33,081 nucleotides of DNA from Verrucomicrobiales bacterium (GTDB taxonomy: Bacteria > Verrucomicrobiota > Verrucomicrobiia > Limisphaerales > SXTU01), in NCBI GenBank assembly GCA_005791875.1, contig SXTU01000190.1:1-33081 (forward strand). The letters are read 5' to 3'. This document shows, in pieces, positions 6,792 through 16,207 of the stretch; the first letter of the stretch is position 1, and each line of letters starts with the position of its first letter. The notes beneath the pieces are model-generated. The model was not told the DNA's origin. It searched no databases and worked only from the letters and a program-made list of their open reading frames with translations. The position numbers and the translations under genes were made by a program.

Positions 6792-9322
6792 CCAATCTGC
6801 TGCGAACACTCCTCTTCACATTGTTCACCGGTGCGCTCATGGCAGCGCCGGCTCAACGCGGAACCGGTGCCGAGCTGCGCGAGCATTGGGCCTTCAAGCC
6901 GGTGTCGAACCCGGTCCCGCCCATGACGAAGGACAAGTCCTGGCCGCGCAACGCCGTGGATCGCTTCAGCCTCGCGCGGTTGGAGAAGGAAGCCTTGCGC
7001 CCCTCGCCGGCGGCGGCGCGTGCGACTTGGCTTCGGCGTGTGTCGTTCGACCTCATTGGCCTGCCTCCAACGCCGGAGCAGGTCACAACCTTCGTAGCAG
7101 ACACGCGGGCTGATGCCTTCGAGCGGGTGGTGGATGAACTGCTCGCGTCACCGCGTTACGGCGAACGATGGGCGCAGCACTGGCTCGACGTGGTGCGTTA
7201 CGCGGACACGCACGGCTTCGAGGTGAACACCGAGCGCCCGAACGCCTGGCCTTACCGCGACTACGTGATCGCCGCGCTCAACCGCGATACTCCCTACGAC
7301 CGTTTCATTCGTGAGCAGATTGTTGGCGACGCGCTCGGACAGGATGCAGCGACGGGTTTCCTCGTCACGGCTTCCGTGCTGCTGCCGGGGCAGATCGGCA
7401 GGGATGAGCCTTCCAAGCGCCTTGCGCGGCAGGATTCACTGGACGAGATCGTGATGAACATCGGGCAGACGTTTCTCGGCCTGAGCGTGGGCTGCGCGCG
7501 GTGCCACGATCACATGTTCGATCCCATCACGCAGCGCGATTACTACGCGATGCAGGCGTTTGTCGCGGGCGTGGAGTATGGCGACCGCGAAGTCCGCACG
7601 CCCGAGGCGGAGGCGGCGCGCGCGGAGGAGAAGCGGCTCACGGCACAGGCAGCGGAAGTCGAGCGGCAGCTCGCGCGCTTCGTGCCGCTGGCGAAGGTTG
7701 GCGGAGAGCGTCCGTCCGTGAACGCGCGGATGAACACCGACCGCTTCGCTCCCGTGACTGCGAAGCGGGTTCGCTTCACGATCAAGGCAACGAACAATCT
7801 GGAGCCGTGCATTGACGAGCTGGAAGTCTTCGACACGTCGGGAACGAACGTCGCGCTGGTCGCCGCAGGTGCGACGGTCACGGCTTCAGGCAGCAACGTC
7901 TCTGCCGACCGCCATGAATTGCGCTTCCTCAATGACGGGCGCTACGGCAACTCGCGCAGTTGGATGTCGAGCGAGATGGGCAGGGGATGGGTGGTGGTCG
8001 AGTTTTCGCGCGAGCACACGATTGATCGCGTCGTGTGGGGCCGCGATCGCGAGGAGAAGTTCACCGACCGGCTCCCGACTGACTACGTCGTCGAAGTCTC
8101 CACGGCCGAGGGCGAGTGGCGCGTCGTGGCGGATGTGACGGATCGCGCGAAGTTCGAGCCGGGCAAAGCCAAGCCGACCGCTTTCTCCACTGCGGGCCTG
8201 AGTGCAGGCGACGCGGCGGAGGCGACGCGTTTGCAGCAGGAGCGCAAGGCACTCGAGGCGAAACTCAAGACCACTGCCTCTGCACAGATGGCGTTCGCCG
8301 GGAAGTTCCGCGCGCCTGACAACATCCGCCTGCTGCATCGCGGCGACCCGGAGCAGCCGAAGGACGAAGTGATGCCCGCAGTTCTCAGCGCGCTGGGCAA
8401 GGTGCAACTCCCGAAGCACGCCGCCGAGCAGGACCGCCGGACGGCACTTGCGGACTGGGTCGCCAGCCCGCAGAACCCGCTCACCGCACGCGTGATGGTG
8501 AACCGCATCTGGCAGGGGCACTTCGGCGCCGGCCTCGTGGAGACGCCGAGTGACTTCGGGCGGAACGGCGCACGGCCCTCGCATCCCGAACTCCTTGACT
8601 GGCTCGCGTCGGAGTTCGTGCGCTCCGGTTGGTCGATGAAGCACATGCACCGGCTCATTGTGCTGTCGGCGACGTATAGGCAAGGGAGTGCTCAGTCTTC
8701 AGTGTTCAGTAATCAGTCCCGAGGGCGCCCGACGGCCAAACTGAACACTGAACACACCAAGGCGCAGCAGGTGGATGCCGACGTGCGGCTCTTCTGGCAC
8801 TTTCCCTCCCGCCGCCTCGCAGCCGAGACCATTCGCGATGCGATGCTCGCGGTAAGCGGGCGGCTGGATACGAAGATGTTTGGCCGTGGCTTCAACCTCT
8901 TCGCGCAGCGCGGTGGGTTGAGCGGCTTCACGCCGGTCGAGTCCTACAGTGGCGACGGTTTGCGTCGCATGATCTACGCGCACAAGGTCCGTCGCGAGCG
9001 CGAGGCGGTGTTCGGCTCGTTCGATTGTCCCGACGCCGGCCAGAGCACCGCGCGCCGCCGCGAGAGCACGACGCCCATTCAGGCGCTGAACTTGTTCAAC
9101 AGCCGGTTCACGCTCGATGAATCCGCCGCACTAGCTGACCGCGCAAAGCGGGAGGCAGGCGATGATTTGGAGAAGCAGATTCACCGGGCGTATCAACTCG
9201 CCCTCGGACGTGCGCCTAGCGCGAGCGAACTGGCTGAGGTTGAACCTGTCGTCCGCGAACATGGCCTCGCGACACTTGGCCGGGCACTGTTCAACTCGAA
9301 CGAATTCCTCTTCCTGCCGTGA
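6788..9322 (+). CDS. Secreted DUF1549 / F5-8C-like / DUF1553 protein lacking the N-terminal cytochrome domain
   Basis: An 844-residue protein starting at GTG 6788, which overlaps the previous stop (GTGA); the frame is open further upstream only as a shadow of the DUF1501 gene. A short signal peptide ([15 protein letters not shown], then LMAAPA) leads straight into EHWAFKP, the segment that normally follows the PSCyt1 domain, so the N-terminal haem domain is absent. DUF1549 spans about 56-260 and includes CARCH at 236-240. A discoidin-like (F5/8 type C) domain lies at about 315-450, with the typical IDELEVFD and FLNDGRYGN segments. DUF1553 runs from about 555 to the end. An in-frame palindromic repeat occupies residues about 634-656. 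Its stop overlaps the next DUF1501 start (GTGA). The biochemical role is unknown. Confidence 0.9.
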   Translation: MTNLLRTLLFTLFTGALMAAPAQRGTGAELREHWAFKPVSNPVPPMTKDKSWPRNAVDRFSLARLEKEALRPSPAAARATWLRRVSFDLIGLPPTPEQVTTFVADTRADAFERVVDELLASPRYGERWAQHWLDVVRYADTHGFEVNTERPNAWPYRDYVIAALNRDTPYDRFIREQIVGDALGQDAATGFLVTASVLLPGQIGRDEPSKRLARQDSLDEIVMNIGQTFLGLSVGCARCHDHMFDPITQRDYYAMQAFVAGVEYGDREVRTPEAEAARAEEKRLTAQAAEVERQLARFVPLAKVGGERPSVNARMNTDRFAPVTAKRVRFTIKATNNLEPCIDELEVFDTSGTNVALVAAGATVTASGSNVSADRHELRFLNDGRYGNSRSWMSSEMGRGWVVVEFSREHTIDRVVWGRDREEKFTDRLPTDYVVEVSTAEGEWRVVADVTDRAKFEPGKAKPTAFSTAGLSAGDAAEATRLQQERKALEAKLKTTASAQMAFAGKFRAPDNIRLLHRGDPEQPKDEVMPAVLSALGKVQLPKHAAEQDRRTALADWVASPQNPLTARVMVNRIWQGHFGAGLVETPSDFGRNGARPSHPELLDWLASEFVRSGWSMKHMHRLIVLSATYRQGSAQSSVFSNQSRGRPTAKLNTEHTKAQQVDADVRLFWHFPSRRLAAETIRDAMLAVSGRLDTKMFGRGFNLFAQRGGLSGFTPVESYSGDGLRRMIYAHKVRREREAVFGSFDCPDAGQSTARRRESTTPIQALNLFNSRFTLDESAALADRAKREAGDDLEKQIHRAYQLALGRAPSASELAEVEPVVREHGLATLGRALFNSNEFLFLP
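8687..8755 (+). repeat. In-frame heptamer palindromic repeat, copy 3
   Basis: The left arm (8687-8718) is AGTGCTC, AGTCTTC, AGTGTTC, AGTAATC, AGTC. The right arm (8738-8755) is the shortened inverted counterpart AACTGAACACTGAACAC. It is translated in the same frame as the other copies ([11 protein letters not shown] and KLNTEH). It is inserted after SATYRQ of DUF1553, the position homologous to copy 2. Confidence 0.85.
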
Positions 9323-10791
9323 GCAACTCCGCCGAACGCCTCTCGCCCACAGGCCGTCACCTCCTCGACCGCCGGCACTTCCTCGGCCAGTCCGGCACGG
9401 CGCTCGGTTCCATCGCGCTGGCGAATCTGCTCGGGCGCGATGGATTGCTCGCGGCGCAAGGCCCGGTGATTGATTCCGCGCGTCCGTTCGCGCCGCGCCC
9501 GTCGCACTTCCCGGCGAAGGCGAAGAACGTGGTGATGATTTTCTGCGCGGGCGCGGTGAGCCAGTTGGAGACGTGGGACTACAAGCCGGAACTGATCAAG
9601 CAGGACGGCAAGCCGCTGGAGGGCGGCCCGGCGGTGACGTTCCAAGGGCCGGCCGGAAATCTCGCGAAGCCGCAGTATGACTTCCGCCCACGCGGTCAGA
9701 CGGGCAAATGGGTCTCGGACATGATCCCGCACCTTGCGGAGCTGACGGATCAAATCGCGTTCGTCCAGTCACTCACGAGCAACAGCAACACCCACGGGCC
9801 GGCGGAGAATTTTCTTTCCACCGGCAACGTGCTCGACGGCTTCCCCAGTGTCGGCTCGTGGGTGAGCTACGCGCTGGGCAGCGAGAGCCAGGACTTGCCG
9901 GCTTACATTGCGATTCCCGATCCGCGTGGCGTGCCGCAGGCCGGTTCAAACAACTGGGGACCGGGCTTTCTGCCGGCCGTCTTCCAAGGCACGCCGATGA
10001 GCGCGAAGGAACCGGTGCGTCATCTCACGCCGCCGGCTGGTGTGACGAAGGCCGGCGACGACGCGGCGCGTTCGCTCTTGCAGCGGATGAACGCGCGCCA
10101 TCTCGCGCAGAATCCCGGCGACGGCAAGCTCGCCGCGCGCATTGCCAGCTACGAACTCGCCGCTCGGATGCAGCTCTCTGTGCCGGAGATCAGCGATCTC
10201 TCCACCGAGCCGGCGCACATCTTGAAACTCTACGGTGCGGACGACGCGACGAATCCGAACAAGGCCGGCTTCGCGCGCAATTGCATTCTCGCGCGCCGGA
10301 TGATCGAGCGCGGCGTGCGCTTCGTGCAGCTCTTCAACGGTGCTTACGCCAGCGGCGGCGAACTGAACTGGGACGGCCACAGCAAGCTCAAGGAGCAATA
10401 CGACAAGCACGCCGCCATCCTCGACCAGCCCGCTGCCGCGCTCATCCGCGACCTGCGCCAGCGCGGCTTGCTGGAGGACACGCTCGTCGTCTGGTGCACG
10501 GAGTTTGGCCGGATGCCGATGTTCCAGAAGGGCGCGCAAGGCCGCGACCACAACCCCGACGGCTTCACCTGCTGGCTCACTGGCGCGGGCGTGAAGCCGG
10601 GCGTCAGCCACGGCGTCACCGATGAACTGGGTCGCAAGGCGGTGCAGGACATCCATCCTCTCTACGACTTCAACGCGACGATTCTCCATCTGCTCGGCCT
10701 CAATCACGAGCACCTCACCTTCGAGCACAACGGCATTCAGCGCCGGCTGACGAACGTGGAGGGGAACGTGATTCGCGAAGTGCTGGCTTGA
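9319..10791 (+). CDS. DUF1501 protein no. 3, Tat-exported
   Basis: A 490-residue DUF1501 protein starting at GTG 9319, overlapping the upstream stop by 4 bases. The twin-arginine signal is DRRHFLG followed by a hydrophobic stretch ending near LLAAQG. Family signatures: [32 protein letters not shown] (cysteine where the other copies have Gly or Ala), GRDHNPDGF and [15 protein letters not shown]. It closes a DUF1501 - DUF1549/1553 - DUF1501 run whose three cistrons are all overlapped. It converges with the SGNH hydrolase gene, with 27 bases between the stops and no obvious terminator hairpin. Confidence 0.92.
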   Translation: MSNSAERLSPTGRHLLDRRHFLGQSGTALGSIALANLLGRDGLLAAQGPVIDSARPFAPRPSHFPAKAKNVVMIFCAGAVSQLETWDYKPELIKQDGKPLEGGPAVTFQGPAGNLAKPQYDFRPRGQTGKWVSDMIPHLAELTDQIAFVQSLTSNSNTHGPAENFLSTGNVLDGFPSVGSWVSYALGSESQDLPAYIAIPDPRGVPQAGSNNWGPGFLPAVFQGTPMSAKEPVRHLTPPAGVTKAGDDAARSLLQRMNARHLAQNPGDGKLAARIASYELAARMQLSVPEISDLSTEPAHILKLYGADDATNPNKAGFARNCILARRMIERGVRFVQLFNGAYASGGELNWDGHSKLKEQYDKHAAILDQPAAALIRDLRQRGLLEDTLVVWCTEFGRMPMFQKGAQGRDHNPDGFTCWLTGAGVKPGVSHGVTDELGRKAVQDIHPLYDFNATILHLLGLNHEHLTFEHNGIQRRLTNVEGNVIREVLA

Positions 10792-10818
10792 AGCACGTTC
10801 CCCCGAACCGATGGCAGC

Positions 10819-11652
10819 TCACTTAACCTTGGCTTTGCGCTCGCGCAAGATGGGCGCGAGGAATTTTGCGGTCTCGTCCCCGATGACGTGGTAGCCGGCG
10901 AGATTTGGGTGGCGGTCCCCATACCAGCCGGGCAGGTGGCCGAAGTGCGCGTCCAGGCGGTTGTCCATCACGACGACCGTCGTCGGCGTGCCGCTGGCGA
11001 AAGGTTTGGCGAACTCCTGAAGCTTCTCCGGGATTTTCGCGAGTGGGAAGCGTCGGTAGTTCAGCATGTTCGGCCCCTTCTCCAACTCGGCGGCGTAGCG
11101 GGGGTAGATGTCGAAGATCCGGAGCTTCTCTTTCTCCGCGACCTGCCGGATGAGGGCGTTCACGCGCTCGCTGTTCGGCGGGTCGAGATAGGGGATGACC
11201 GTCATGGGAATCAGCATCGCGCTCGGATGGTCCTTCCGCAGCCGGGCGAGCAACGCATGAAAATCCTTCGGGAAATTGATCGCGAAGTCCTCGCGGCGCG
11301 CGTTGTCGTTCAGGCCGTAGCGGACGAAGATGTAGTCCAGGCCGGGCAGCTTCGACGCGAGCTTCTCGTAACGGCCCGAGTCCACGAGCCGTTGGATGTA
11401 TTCGCCGCTGAGCGCGAGGTTGATGACGTTGCACGGCGGCAGGTCGCCCTCGGCGGCGAGGAGTTGGCGGATGACGTCTTCGAGGTGCGGGCCTTCCTTC
11501 ACGAGTTTGCGCGGGACGCTGCCCTCCGCCGTGCTGTCGCCGAGGATGAGGATTTGCACCTTGCCCTCGTGCTCGGCGCGGAGCGGCGAGGACAGCACGG
11601 ACATGAAGGTCAGGAGGGCAAGCAGTCGGATGCTGCGGCGTAGCGTGGTCAT
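10819..11652 (-). CDS. Secreted SGNH/GDSL-type esterase
   Basis: A 277-residue exported SGNH hydrolase. The start is taken as ATG 11652; a GTG 18 bases upstream is possible. The signal peptide is RRSIRLLALLTFMSVLSS, with likely cleavage near LRAEH. Block I is ILGDST with nucleophile Ser40, the YGLNDN motif supplies the block III Gly-X-Asn-Asp, and DRHPNLAGYH near the C-terminus supplies the Asp/His pair. Family members remove acyl groups from carbohydrates or lipids; a role as a polysaccharide deacetylase would fit the neighbours but is inferred. The gene is divergent from the Tat-exported protein at 12015, with repeat DNA between them. Confidence 0.88.
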   Translation of the reverse strand: MTTLRRSIRLLALLTFMSVLSSPLRAEHEGKVQILILGDSTAEGSVPRKLVKEGPHLEDVIRQLLAAEGDLPPCNVINLALSGEYIQRLVDSGRYEKLASKLPGLDYIFVRYGLNDNARREDFAINFPKDFHALLARLRKDHPSAMLIPMTVIPYLDPPNSERVNALIRQVAEKEKLRIFDIYPRYAAELEKGPNMLNYRRFPLAKIPEKLQEFAKPFASGTPTTVVVMDNRLDAHFGHLPGWYGDRHPNLAGYHVIGDETAKFLAPILRERKAKVK

Positions 11653-11754
11653 GTGTGGAGCTTGCGTCACGGAGACGAAGCGTCAATCGCCGAGTGGGTG
11701 AACAATCACCGTGGGCGCATCTCACTTTCTCGCACGCGGCGGGAGTTGGGGCGT

Positions 11755-11897
11755 CGTTCTCCCTCACCCCGCCCCTCTCCCGCTGGGAGAGGGAGAACGT
11801 CAGCCAGCGCCCGAAGTGCTTTGGCGTTCCTGTCGGCAGAAGGCGGAGTGCGTCGCTCCCTCTCCCGGATGGAGAGGGCCGGGGTGAGGGGGAAAGG
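11755..11897. repeat. REPIN-like doublet in a divergent promoter region
   Basis: A copy at 11755-11799 (CGTTCTCCCTCACCCC ... GAGGGAGAACG) and one at 11855-11897 in the opposite orientation (CCCTCTCCCGGATGGAGAGGG with a GGGGTGAGGGGG tail) flank a 55-base spacer. The 362-base gap 11653-12014 between divergent genes holds this doublet; otherwise I see nothing there, and no promoter can be assigned with confidence. Confidence 0.65.
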
Positions 11898-12014
11898 CGC
11901 CTGCGACGCGACAGCCCCGGTTCGAGTCTGTTCTGCTTCGACCTGCAAAAAACTGAGATGCGCCCATCATCCGCCCGCCTTGCCTTCCCTTCTTCGCAGT
12001 GTTTAATCGCTCGC

Positions 12015-13304
12015 ATGACCACCGCACCACGCGCCTCCCGCCGCGACTTCCTCACCACCGTGGCCGCTGGCCTTTCTTGCGCCGCGGGCGGCCTACCCGC
12101 CCTGGCCGCGCCCGCCGCCCGCCCGAAGCGCCTCGCTGTCGTCACCACCGAGTGGCGCTTTCACTCGCATGCGTGGCACATGGCCGAGCGCTTCCTCAAC
12201 GGCTACCCGGTGAAGGGCCGCTGGCATCGCCCGCCGCTCGAAGTCGTCTCCGCCTACGTGGACCAGACGCCGGAGAAGGACTTGAGCCGCGACCGCGCCA
12301 AGGAGTTCGGCTTCACGATTTACCCGACCGTCGCCGAGGCGTTGCGCTGCGGCGGCAAGCAGCTTGCCGTGGACGCCGTGCTCCTCATCGGCGAACACGG
12401 GAATTATCCCAACAACGAACTTGGCCAGAAGAAATACCCGCGCTACGAGCTGTTCAAACAAATCACGGACGTCTATCGCGCGGATGGCCGCACCGCGCCC
12501 GTCTTCAACGACAAGCACCTCTCGTGGAATTGGGAGTGGGCGCACGAGATGGTCGCCCTCTCACGCGAGCTGAAATTCCCCTTCCTCGCCGGCTCGTCGC
12601 TCCCTGTCACCTGGCGCATGCCTGCCCTTGAGATGCCGTTCGGGGCCGACGCGCAGGAGGTCATGTGCGTGGCGATGGGCGGCGTGGACAGCTACGACTT
12701 CCACGCGCTCGAAGTCATCCAGTGCATGGCCGAGCGACGGCGCGGCGGGGAAACCGGCGTGAAGGCCGTGCAAGCCCTGCGCGGCGACGCCGTCTGGCAG
12801 GCGATGGAAAAGCCCACTTGGGCCGCCGGCGGCTGGGATGCGTCGCTCTTCGCCGCCTGCCTCGCGCGCACGCAAACCTTGGCGCAGCCGCCCAACGGCA
12901 GCCACCGCCACCCCACGCCCGCGCAGATGCGCGCCTTCGTCAAGGACCCGGTCGCCTACCGCATCGAGTATGTGGACGGCCTCCGCGCCACGATGTTCCT
13001 CCTCAACGGCCTCGTCGGCGACTTCACCTTCGCCGCGCGGCTGCGCGGGCAGGCCGAGCCGCTCTCCACGCTGTTTTATCTGCCGCCGAATCCAAACGTC
13101 GTCTATTCCGCCGCGCTCATGGCGCAGGCCGAGCGGATGTTCATGAGCGGCAAGGCGCCGTATCCCATCGAACGCACGCTGCTGACCAGTGGCATCCTCG
13201 CCGCCGCGCTGCAAAGCCGGGGAGTCGACGGCCAGCGCCTCGAAACACCCCACCTCGCCGTGAAGTATCAGCCCCAGAAGGAATCGCTCTTCTGGAAGGA
13301 GTGA
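12015..13304 (+). CDS. Tat-exported protein of unknown function
   Basis: A 429-residue protein that I do not recognise by family name. ATG 12015 opens a twin-arginine signal (SRRDFLTT followed by a hydrophobic stretch and ALAAP). The mature part starts with a beta strand, RLAVVTTEW, then a histidine-rich helix HSHAWHMAERF. The internal segment LLIGEHGNYPNNELGQKKYPR looks conserved and could be a binding site. The long frame open from 11655 is repeat DNA, not protein. Similar Tat-exported proteins of unknown function seem to occur beside Gfo/Idh/MocA genes in Planctomycetota and Verrucomicrobiota; that is recollection, not a search. The next gene follows after 102 bases on the same strand, so an operon is plausible. 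Confidence 0.82.
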   Translation: MTTAPRASRRDFLTTVAAGLSCAAGGLPALAAPAARPKRLAVVTTEWRFHSHAWHMAERFLNGYPVKGRWHRPPLEVVSAYVDQTPEKDLSRDRAKEFGFTIYPTVAEALRCGGKQLAVDAVLLIGEHGNYPNNELGQKKYPRYELFKQITDVYRADGRTAPVFNDKHLSWNWEWAHEMVALSRELKFPFLAGSSLPVTWRMPALEMPFGADAQEVMCVAMGGVDSYDFHALEVIQCMAERRRGGETGVKAVQALRGDAVWQAMEKPTWAAGGWDASLFAACLARTQTLAQPPNGSHRHPTPAQMRAFVKDPVAYRIEYVDGLRATMFLLNGLVGDFTFAARLRGQAEPLSTLFYLPPNPNVVYSAALMAQAERMFMSGKAPYPIERTLLTSGILAAALQSRGVDGQRLETPHLAVKYQPQKESLFWKE

Positions 13305-13406
13305 AAAAGAGAGGCGGCCAACTCAGCACGTCCGCTGCGTCGGCTTCGCGCAGTGGCTGCCACCTGCAAGGTTGACACTGCGCCGGGACTGGAAAGAGAA
13401 TTTGTT

Positions 13407-14798
13407 ATGAACTCGCCCACAGTTGTTCCCTCCGCTGGTCTTGCATTGTTGAAAACTCCCGGCCAGCTCGCCGCCGTGGGCGCGCTTGCGGGCGTCGCGT
13501 TGCCACACGTCCACGCCGCTGGCAGCGATCAGGTGAGCGTCGCGCTCGTCGGCTGTGGCGGTCGCGGTGGCGGCGCAGCTTCCAATGCGATGAGCCAGAG
13601 CGGTCCGCCCAAGCTCGTGGCGATGGCGGATGTCTTCGATCACCGCTTGAAGGGCAGCTACGAGACGCTCAAGCGCAAGCACAAGGACCAGGTGGATGTG
13701 CCGGATGACCGCAAGTTCATCGGCTTCGACGCCTACAAGGGCGCGATGGACTGCCTCAAGAAGGGCGATGTGGCCATCTTCACCACGCCGCTGGCCTTCC
13801 GCTGGGTGCATTTCAAATACGCCATCGAGAAGGGGATCAATGTCTTCATGGAGAAGCCGCTGACCGCCGACGGCCCGACCTCGCGCCGGATGCTGAAGCT
13901 CGCGGAGGAAGCGACGGCGAAGAATCTCAAGGTGGGCGTGGGCCTCAAGTCGCGCCACAGCCGGGCGCTACAGGAATTGCACAAGCGGATTCAGGACGGC
14001 GAGATCGGCGACATCACGCTGATGCGCGGCTACCGGATGCAGGGGCCGATTGGGTCGGCCTTTTCCACGAAGTGGCCCAGACAGCCGGGCGAGTTGATGT
14101 GGCAGATTTCGCGCTTCCACAGTTTCCTCTGGGCGAGCGGCGGCGGCTACAGCGACTTCAACATCCACCACATTGACCACCTCTGCTGGATGAAGAACGC
14201 GTGGCCGGTGAAGGCGCAAGGCGTCGGCGCGCGTCATTACCGGACCAGCCCTGACGGCGCGCCGTATGTGGACCAGAACTTCGATTCCTACTCCGTGGAA
14301 TACACCTTCGCCGACGGAGCCAAGATGATCATGGACGGTCGCGGCATGGTGGGCGCGACTCCCATTTACTCCAGCTACGCGCACGGCACCAAGGGCATGG
14401 CTATCGTGTCGAAGCAAGGCGACTGCGGCCGCCCGTCCAGCACCTACCGGACGCAAAGCCCGACCAGCGAAAGCCTGCTCTGGAGATCCAAGGACGTGAA
14501 GGATGGCCCGGATGATCCGTTCCTCAACGAATGGGCCGCGTTGATTGATGCCATCCGCAATGACAAGCCGTTCAACGAAGCCGCGTCCGGCGTCAACGCC
14601 AGCGTCACGACGTCCATGGGCCGCTACGCCGCGCACACGGGCCAGGAAGTGACCTTCGAGGAGTTCCTCAACCACGAGCACGAGTATGCGCCCGGCGTGG
14701 ACAAGCTCACGTTCGACAGCCCGGCTCCCGTGCAGGCCGACAAGGATGGGAAGTATCCAGTGCCGCAGCCGGGAATCAAAACCAAGCGCGAGTATTGA
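13407..14798 (+). CDS. Exported Gfo/Idh/MocA-family oxidoreductase
   Basis: A 463-residue NAD(P)-dependent sugar oxidoreductase. It has the Rossmann motif VALVGCGGRGGG at about 45-56, the family motif MEKPLT near 150, and the GGGYSDFNIHHIDHLCW segment, typical of the C-terminal alpha/beta domain. A hydrophobic N-terminal segment ending in ALPHVHAAG looks like an export signal, but the usual twin-arginine pair is missing. ATG 13407 follows GGAAAGAGAA by about 6 bases. Relatives oxidise or epimerise sugars and glycosides; some exported members carry a tightly bound cofactor. The nearby DUF1080 and lactonase-like genes suggest glycoside oxidation, which is inferred. It converges with the alpha/beta hydrolase gene. 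Confidence 0.9.
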   Translation: MNSPTVVPSAGLALLKTPGQLAAVGALAGVALPHVHAAGSDQVSVALVGCGGRGGGAASNAMSQSGPPKLVAMADVFDHRLKGSYETLKRKHKDQVDVPDDRKFIGFDAYKGAMDCLKKGDVAIFTTPLAFRWVHFKYAIEKGINVFMEKPLTADGPTSRRMLKLAEEATAKNLKVGVGLKSRHSRALQELHKRIQDGEIGDITLMRGYRMQGPIGSAFSTKWPRQPGELMWQISRFHSFLWASGGGYSDFNIHHIDHLCWMKNAWPVKAQGVGARHYRTSPDGAPYVDQNFDSYSVEYTFADGAKMIMDGRGMVGATPIYSSYAHGTKGMAIVSKQGDCGRPSSTYRTQSPTSESLLWRSKDVKDGPDDPFLNEWAALIDAIRNDKPFNEAASGVNASVTTSMGRYAAHTGQEVTFEEFLNHEHEYAPGVDKLTFDSPAPVQADKDGKYPVPQPGIKTKREY

Positions 14799-14823
14799 TC
14801 CGTCGGGCCTACCGGGCTGCTCG

Positions 14824-16143
14824 CTACTTCGATTTAAGCCCGGCCGTGTTGACCGCGATCACGCGATACTGGTGCGTCTTTCCAGCTCCCGCCTTTGTGT
14901 CCGTGAAGCGCATCTGGACGAGAGGCTGAGTCGGCGTGTCGCTGTATTGGAGGTTCTGGAAGATCGGACGGCCGAACGGATTCTTCGGCTGCTCGGGCAG
15001 CTTGGCGACCTCCTTGCCGTCGCGCTCGATGATGAAACCCGCGAGGCCGCTCTCGACATCGGCTTCGGCTTCCCACGTGAGCTCGTTGCCCTTCACGCGG
15101 AGGTTCGTCGGCGCAGGCGGAGGCGTGGTGTCGGGCAGGGCGGTGTCTTTCACGTAAGCCATCCAGGCCTTGGCAACTGACTCGTTCGGGAGCCAAACCG
15201 CCTTGGCCGGGTCGCCGGAGAACTTCGTCACGGACACAGCTTCCTTGCCGAGCAGCGGCGCGAACCAGGATTGGTTGCCGGGCATGAGGTTGAGCGGCGC
15301 TCCGTTTTGTTTCGGCAGGCGCACGGCGAGGCACGCGTCGAGCCACGCGATGGCCATGTAACGCTGGTTGCCGCACTCGTGTGCCGTGAGCGGGTCCACG
15401 GCCACGCCGACGAGTCCGCCCTTGCCGCGCAGTTCGTTGAAGAACGTCTCGTTCGCGGGCCAGACGCCGGCGAAACGGTTCGTCTTGTCGGTGACGCCCT
15501 CCTTCGTGCCGGGGTTGCACATGATGGGGACGAGCAACGCGGCGTTGGGCACAGTGTGGGCCTTAATGCTGGTGCGCGCGGGGTCGGCCTTGAGCAGCGG
15601 AACGCCCGAGCGCAGCCACGCGGCGGCCACGCGGTCGGGATGCAACAGCGTCATGCCACCGGCCCAATGCCCGCCGCCGCTGTGGCCCCACAGCGCCCAC
15701 GGGACTGTCGCGAGTTCGGGATGACCGGACTTCGCGCCCAGGTCGGCAAGGCACTTTTGGAAGGCCGCGCTGGAACCATTGCGCGGGTCGCACCACATCT
15801 GGCAGTCGGCCTTGTCGGGCTGCTCATACGACGGCGAGAGCAGCGCGCAGCCGTGTTTCTTCGCGAGCGCCTGCCAGTGCAGGTCGTAAGCGCCGGTGAG
15901 GCCGGACTTGCACGAGCCTTCGCCGCAGCCGTGCTGGTGGACGATGACGCCGCGCAGCGTCTTGATTCCCGGCGGCACCCAGATGGTGTAGTTCACGGCA
16001 TAAACCAACTCGCCGGGTTTGGTCGAGGCATCGTAGCGCACGCGGTGGTATGGCGGATCAGCCGGAGGAAAGACGGCATACGGCGGCTGCTGGGCAAGGA
16101 CAGTGGTCGCGAGGACGGGGAACAGAAGAGCTAAGGAGCGCAT
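14824..16143 (-). CDS. Secreted alpha/beta hydrolase with C-terminal fibronectin type III-like domain
   Basis: A 439-residue protein. ATG 16143 gives a clean signal peptide ([18 protein letters not shown]). The hydrolase domain includes [11 protein letters not shown] near 66-76 and the nucleophile elbow GHSGGG at 153-158 (Ser155). After a proline/threonine-rich hinge ([10 protein letters not shown], near 350) the last 90 residues look like a fibronectin type III module, with [20 protein letters not shown] as the core strands. This suggests an extracellular esterase acting on a polymer, but the substrate cannot be read from the sequence. It is 25 bases from the convergent Gfo/Idh gene. The beta-lactamase-like gene lies upstream on the same strand. 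Confidence 0.85.
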   Translation of the reverse strand: MRSLALLFPVLATTVLAQQPPYAVFPPADPPYHRVRYDASTKPGELVYAVNYTIWVPPGIKTLRGVIVHQHGCGEGSCKSGLTGAYDLHWQALAKKHGCALLSPSYEQPDKADCQMWCDPRNGSSAAFQKCLADLGAKSGHPELATVPWALWGHSGGGHWAGGMTLLHPDRVAAAWLRSGVPLLKADPARTSIKAHTVPNAALLVPIMCNPGTKEGVTDKTNRFAGVWPANETFFNELRGKGGLVGVAVDPLTAHECGNQRYMAIAWLDACLAVRLPKQNGAPLNLMPGNQSWFAPLLGKEAVSVTKFSGDPAKAVWLPNESVAKAWMAYVKDTALPDTTPPPAPTNLRVKGNELTWEAEADVESGLAGFIIERDGKEVAKLPEQPKNPFGRPIFQNLQYSDTPTQPLVQMRFTDTKAGAGKTHQYRVIAVNTAGLKSK

Positions 16144-16207
16144 GGTTTGAATGAAGCTGCCGATGAGGTCAGGAAGTTGCAAGCAAGCGAAGCGAGGCCT
16201 GTGTCCA

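Noticed and set aside
10792-10818. Terminator between convergent genes
   Set aside because: No inverted repeat with a T run could be found in these 27 bases.
11655-12014. N-terminal extension of the Tat-exported protein at 12015
   Set aside because: It covers the REPIN-like doublet; ATG 12015 begins a textbook twin-arginine signal.
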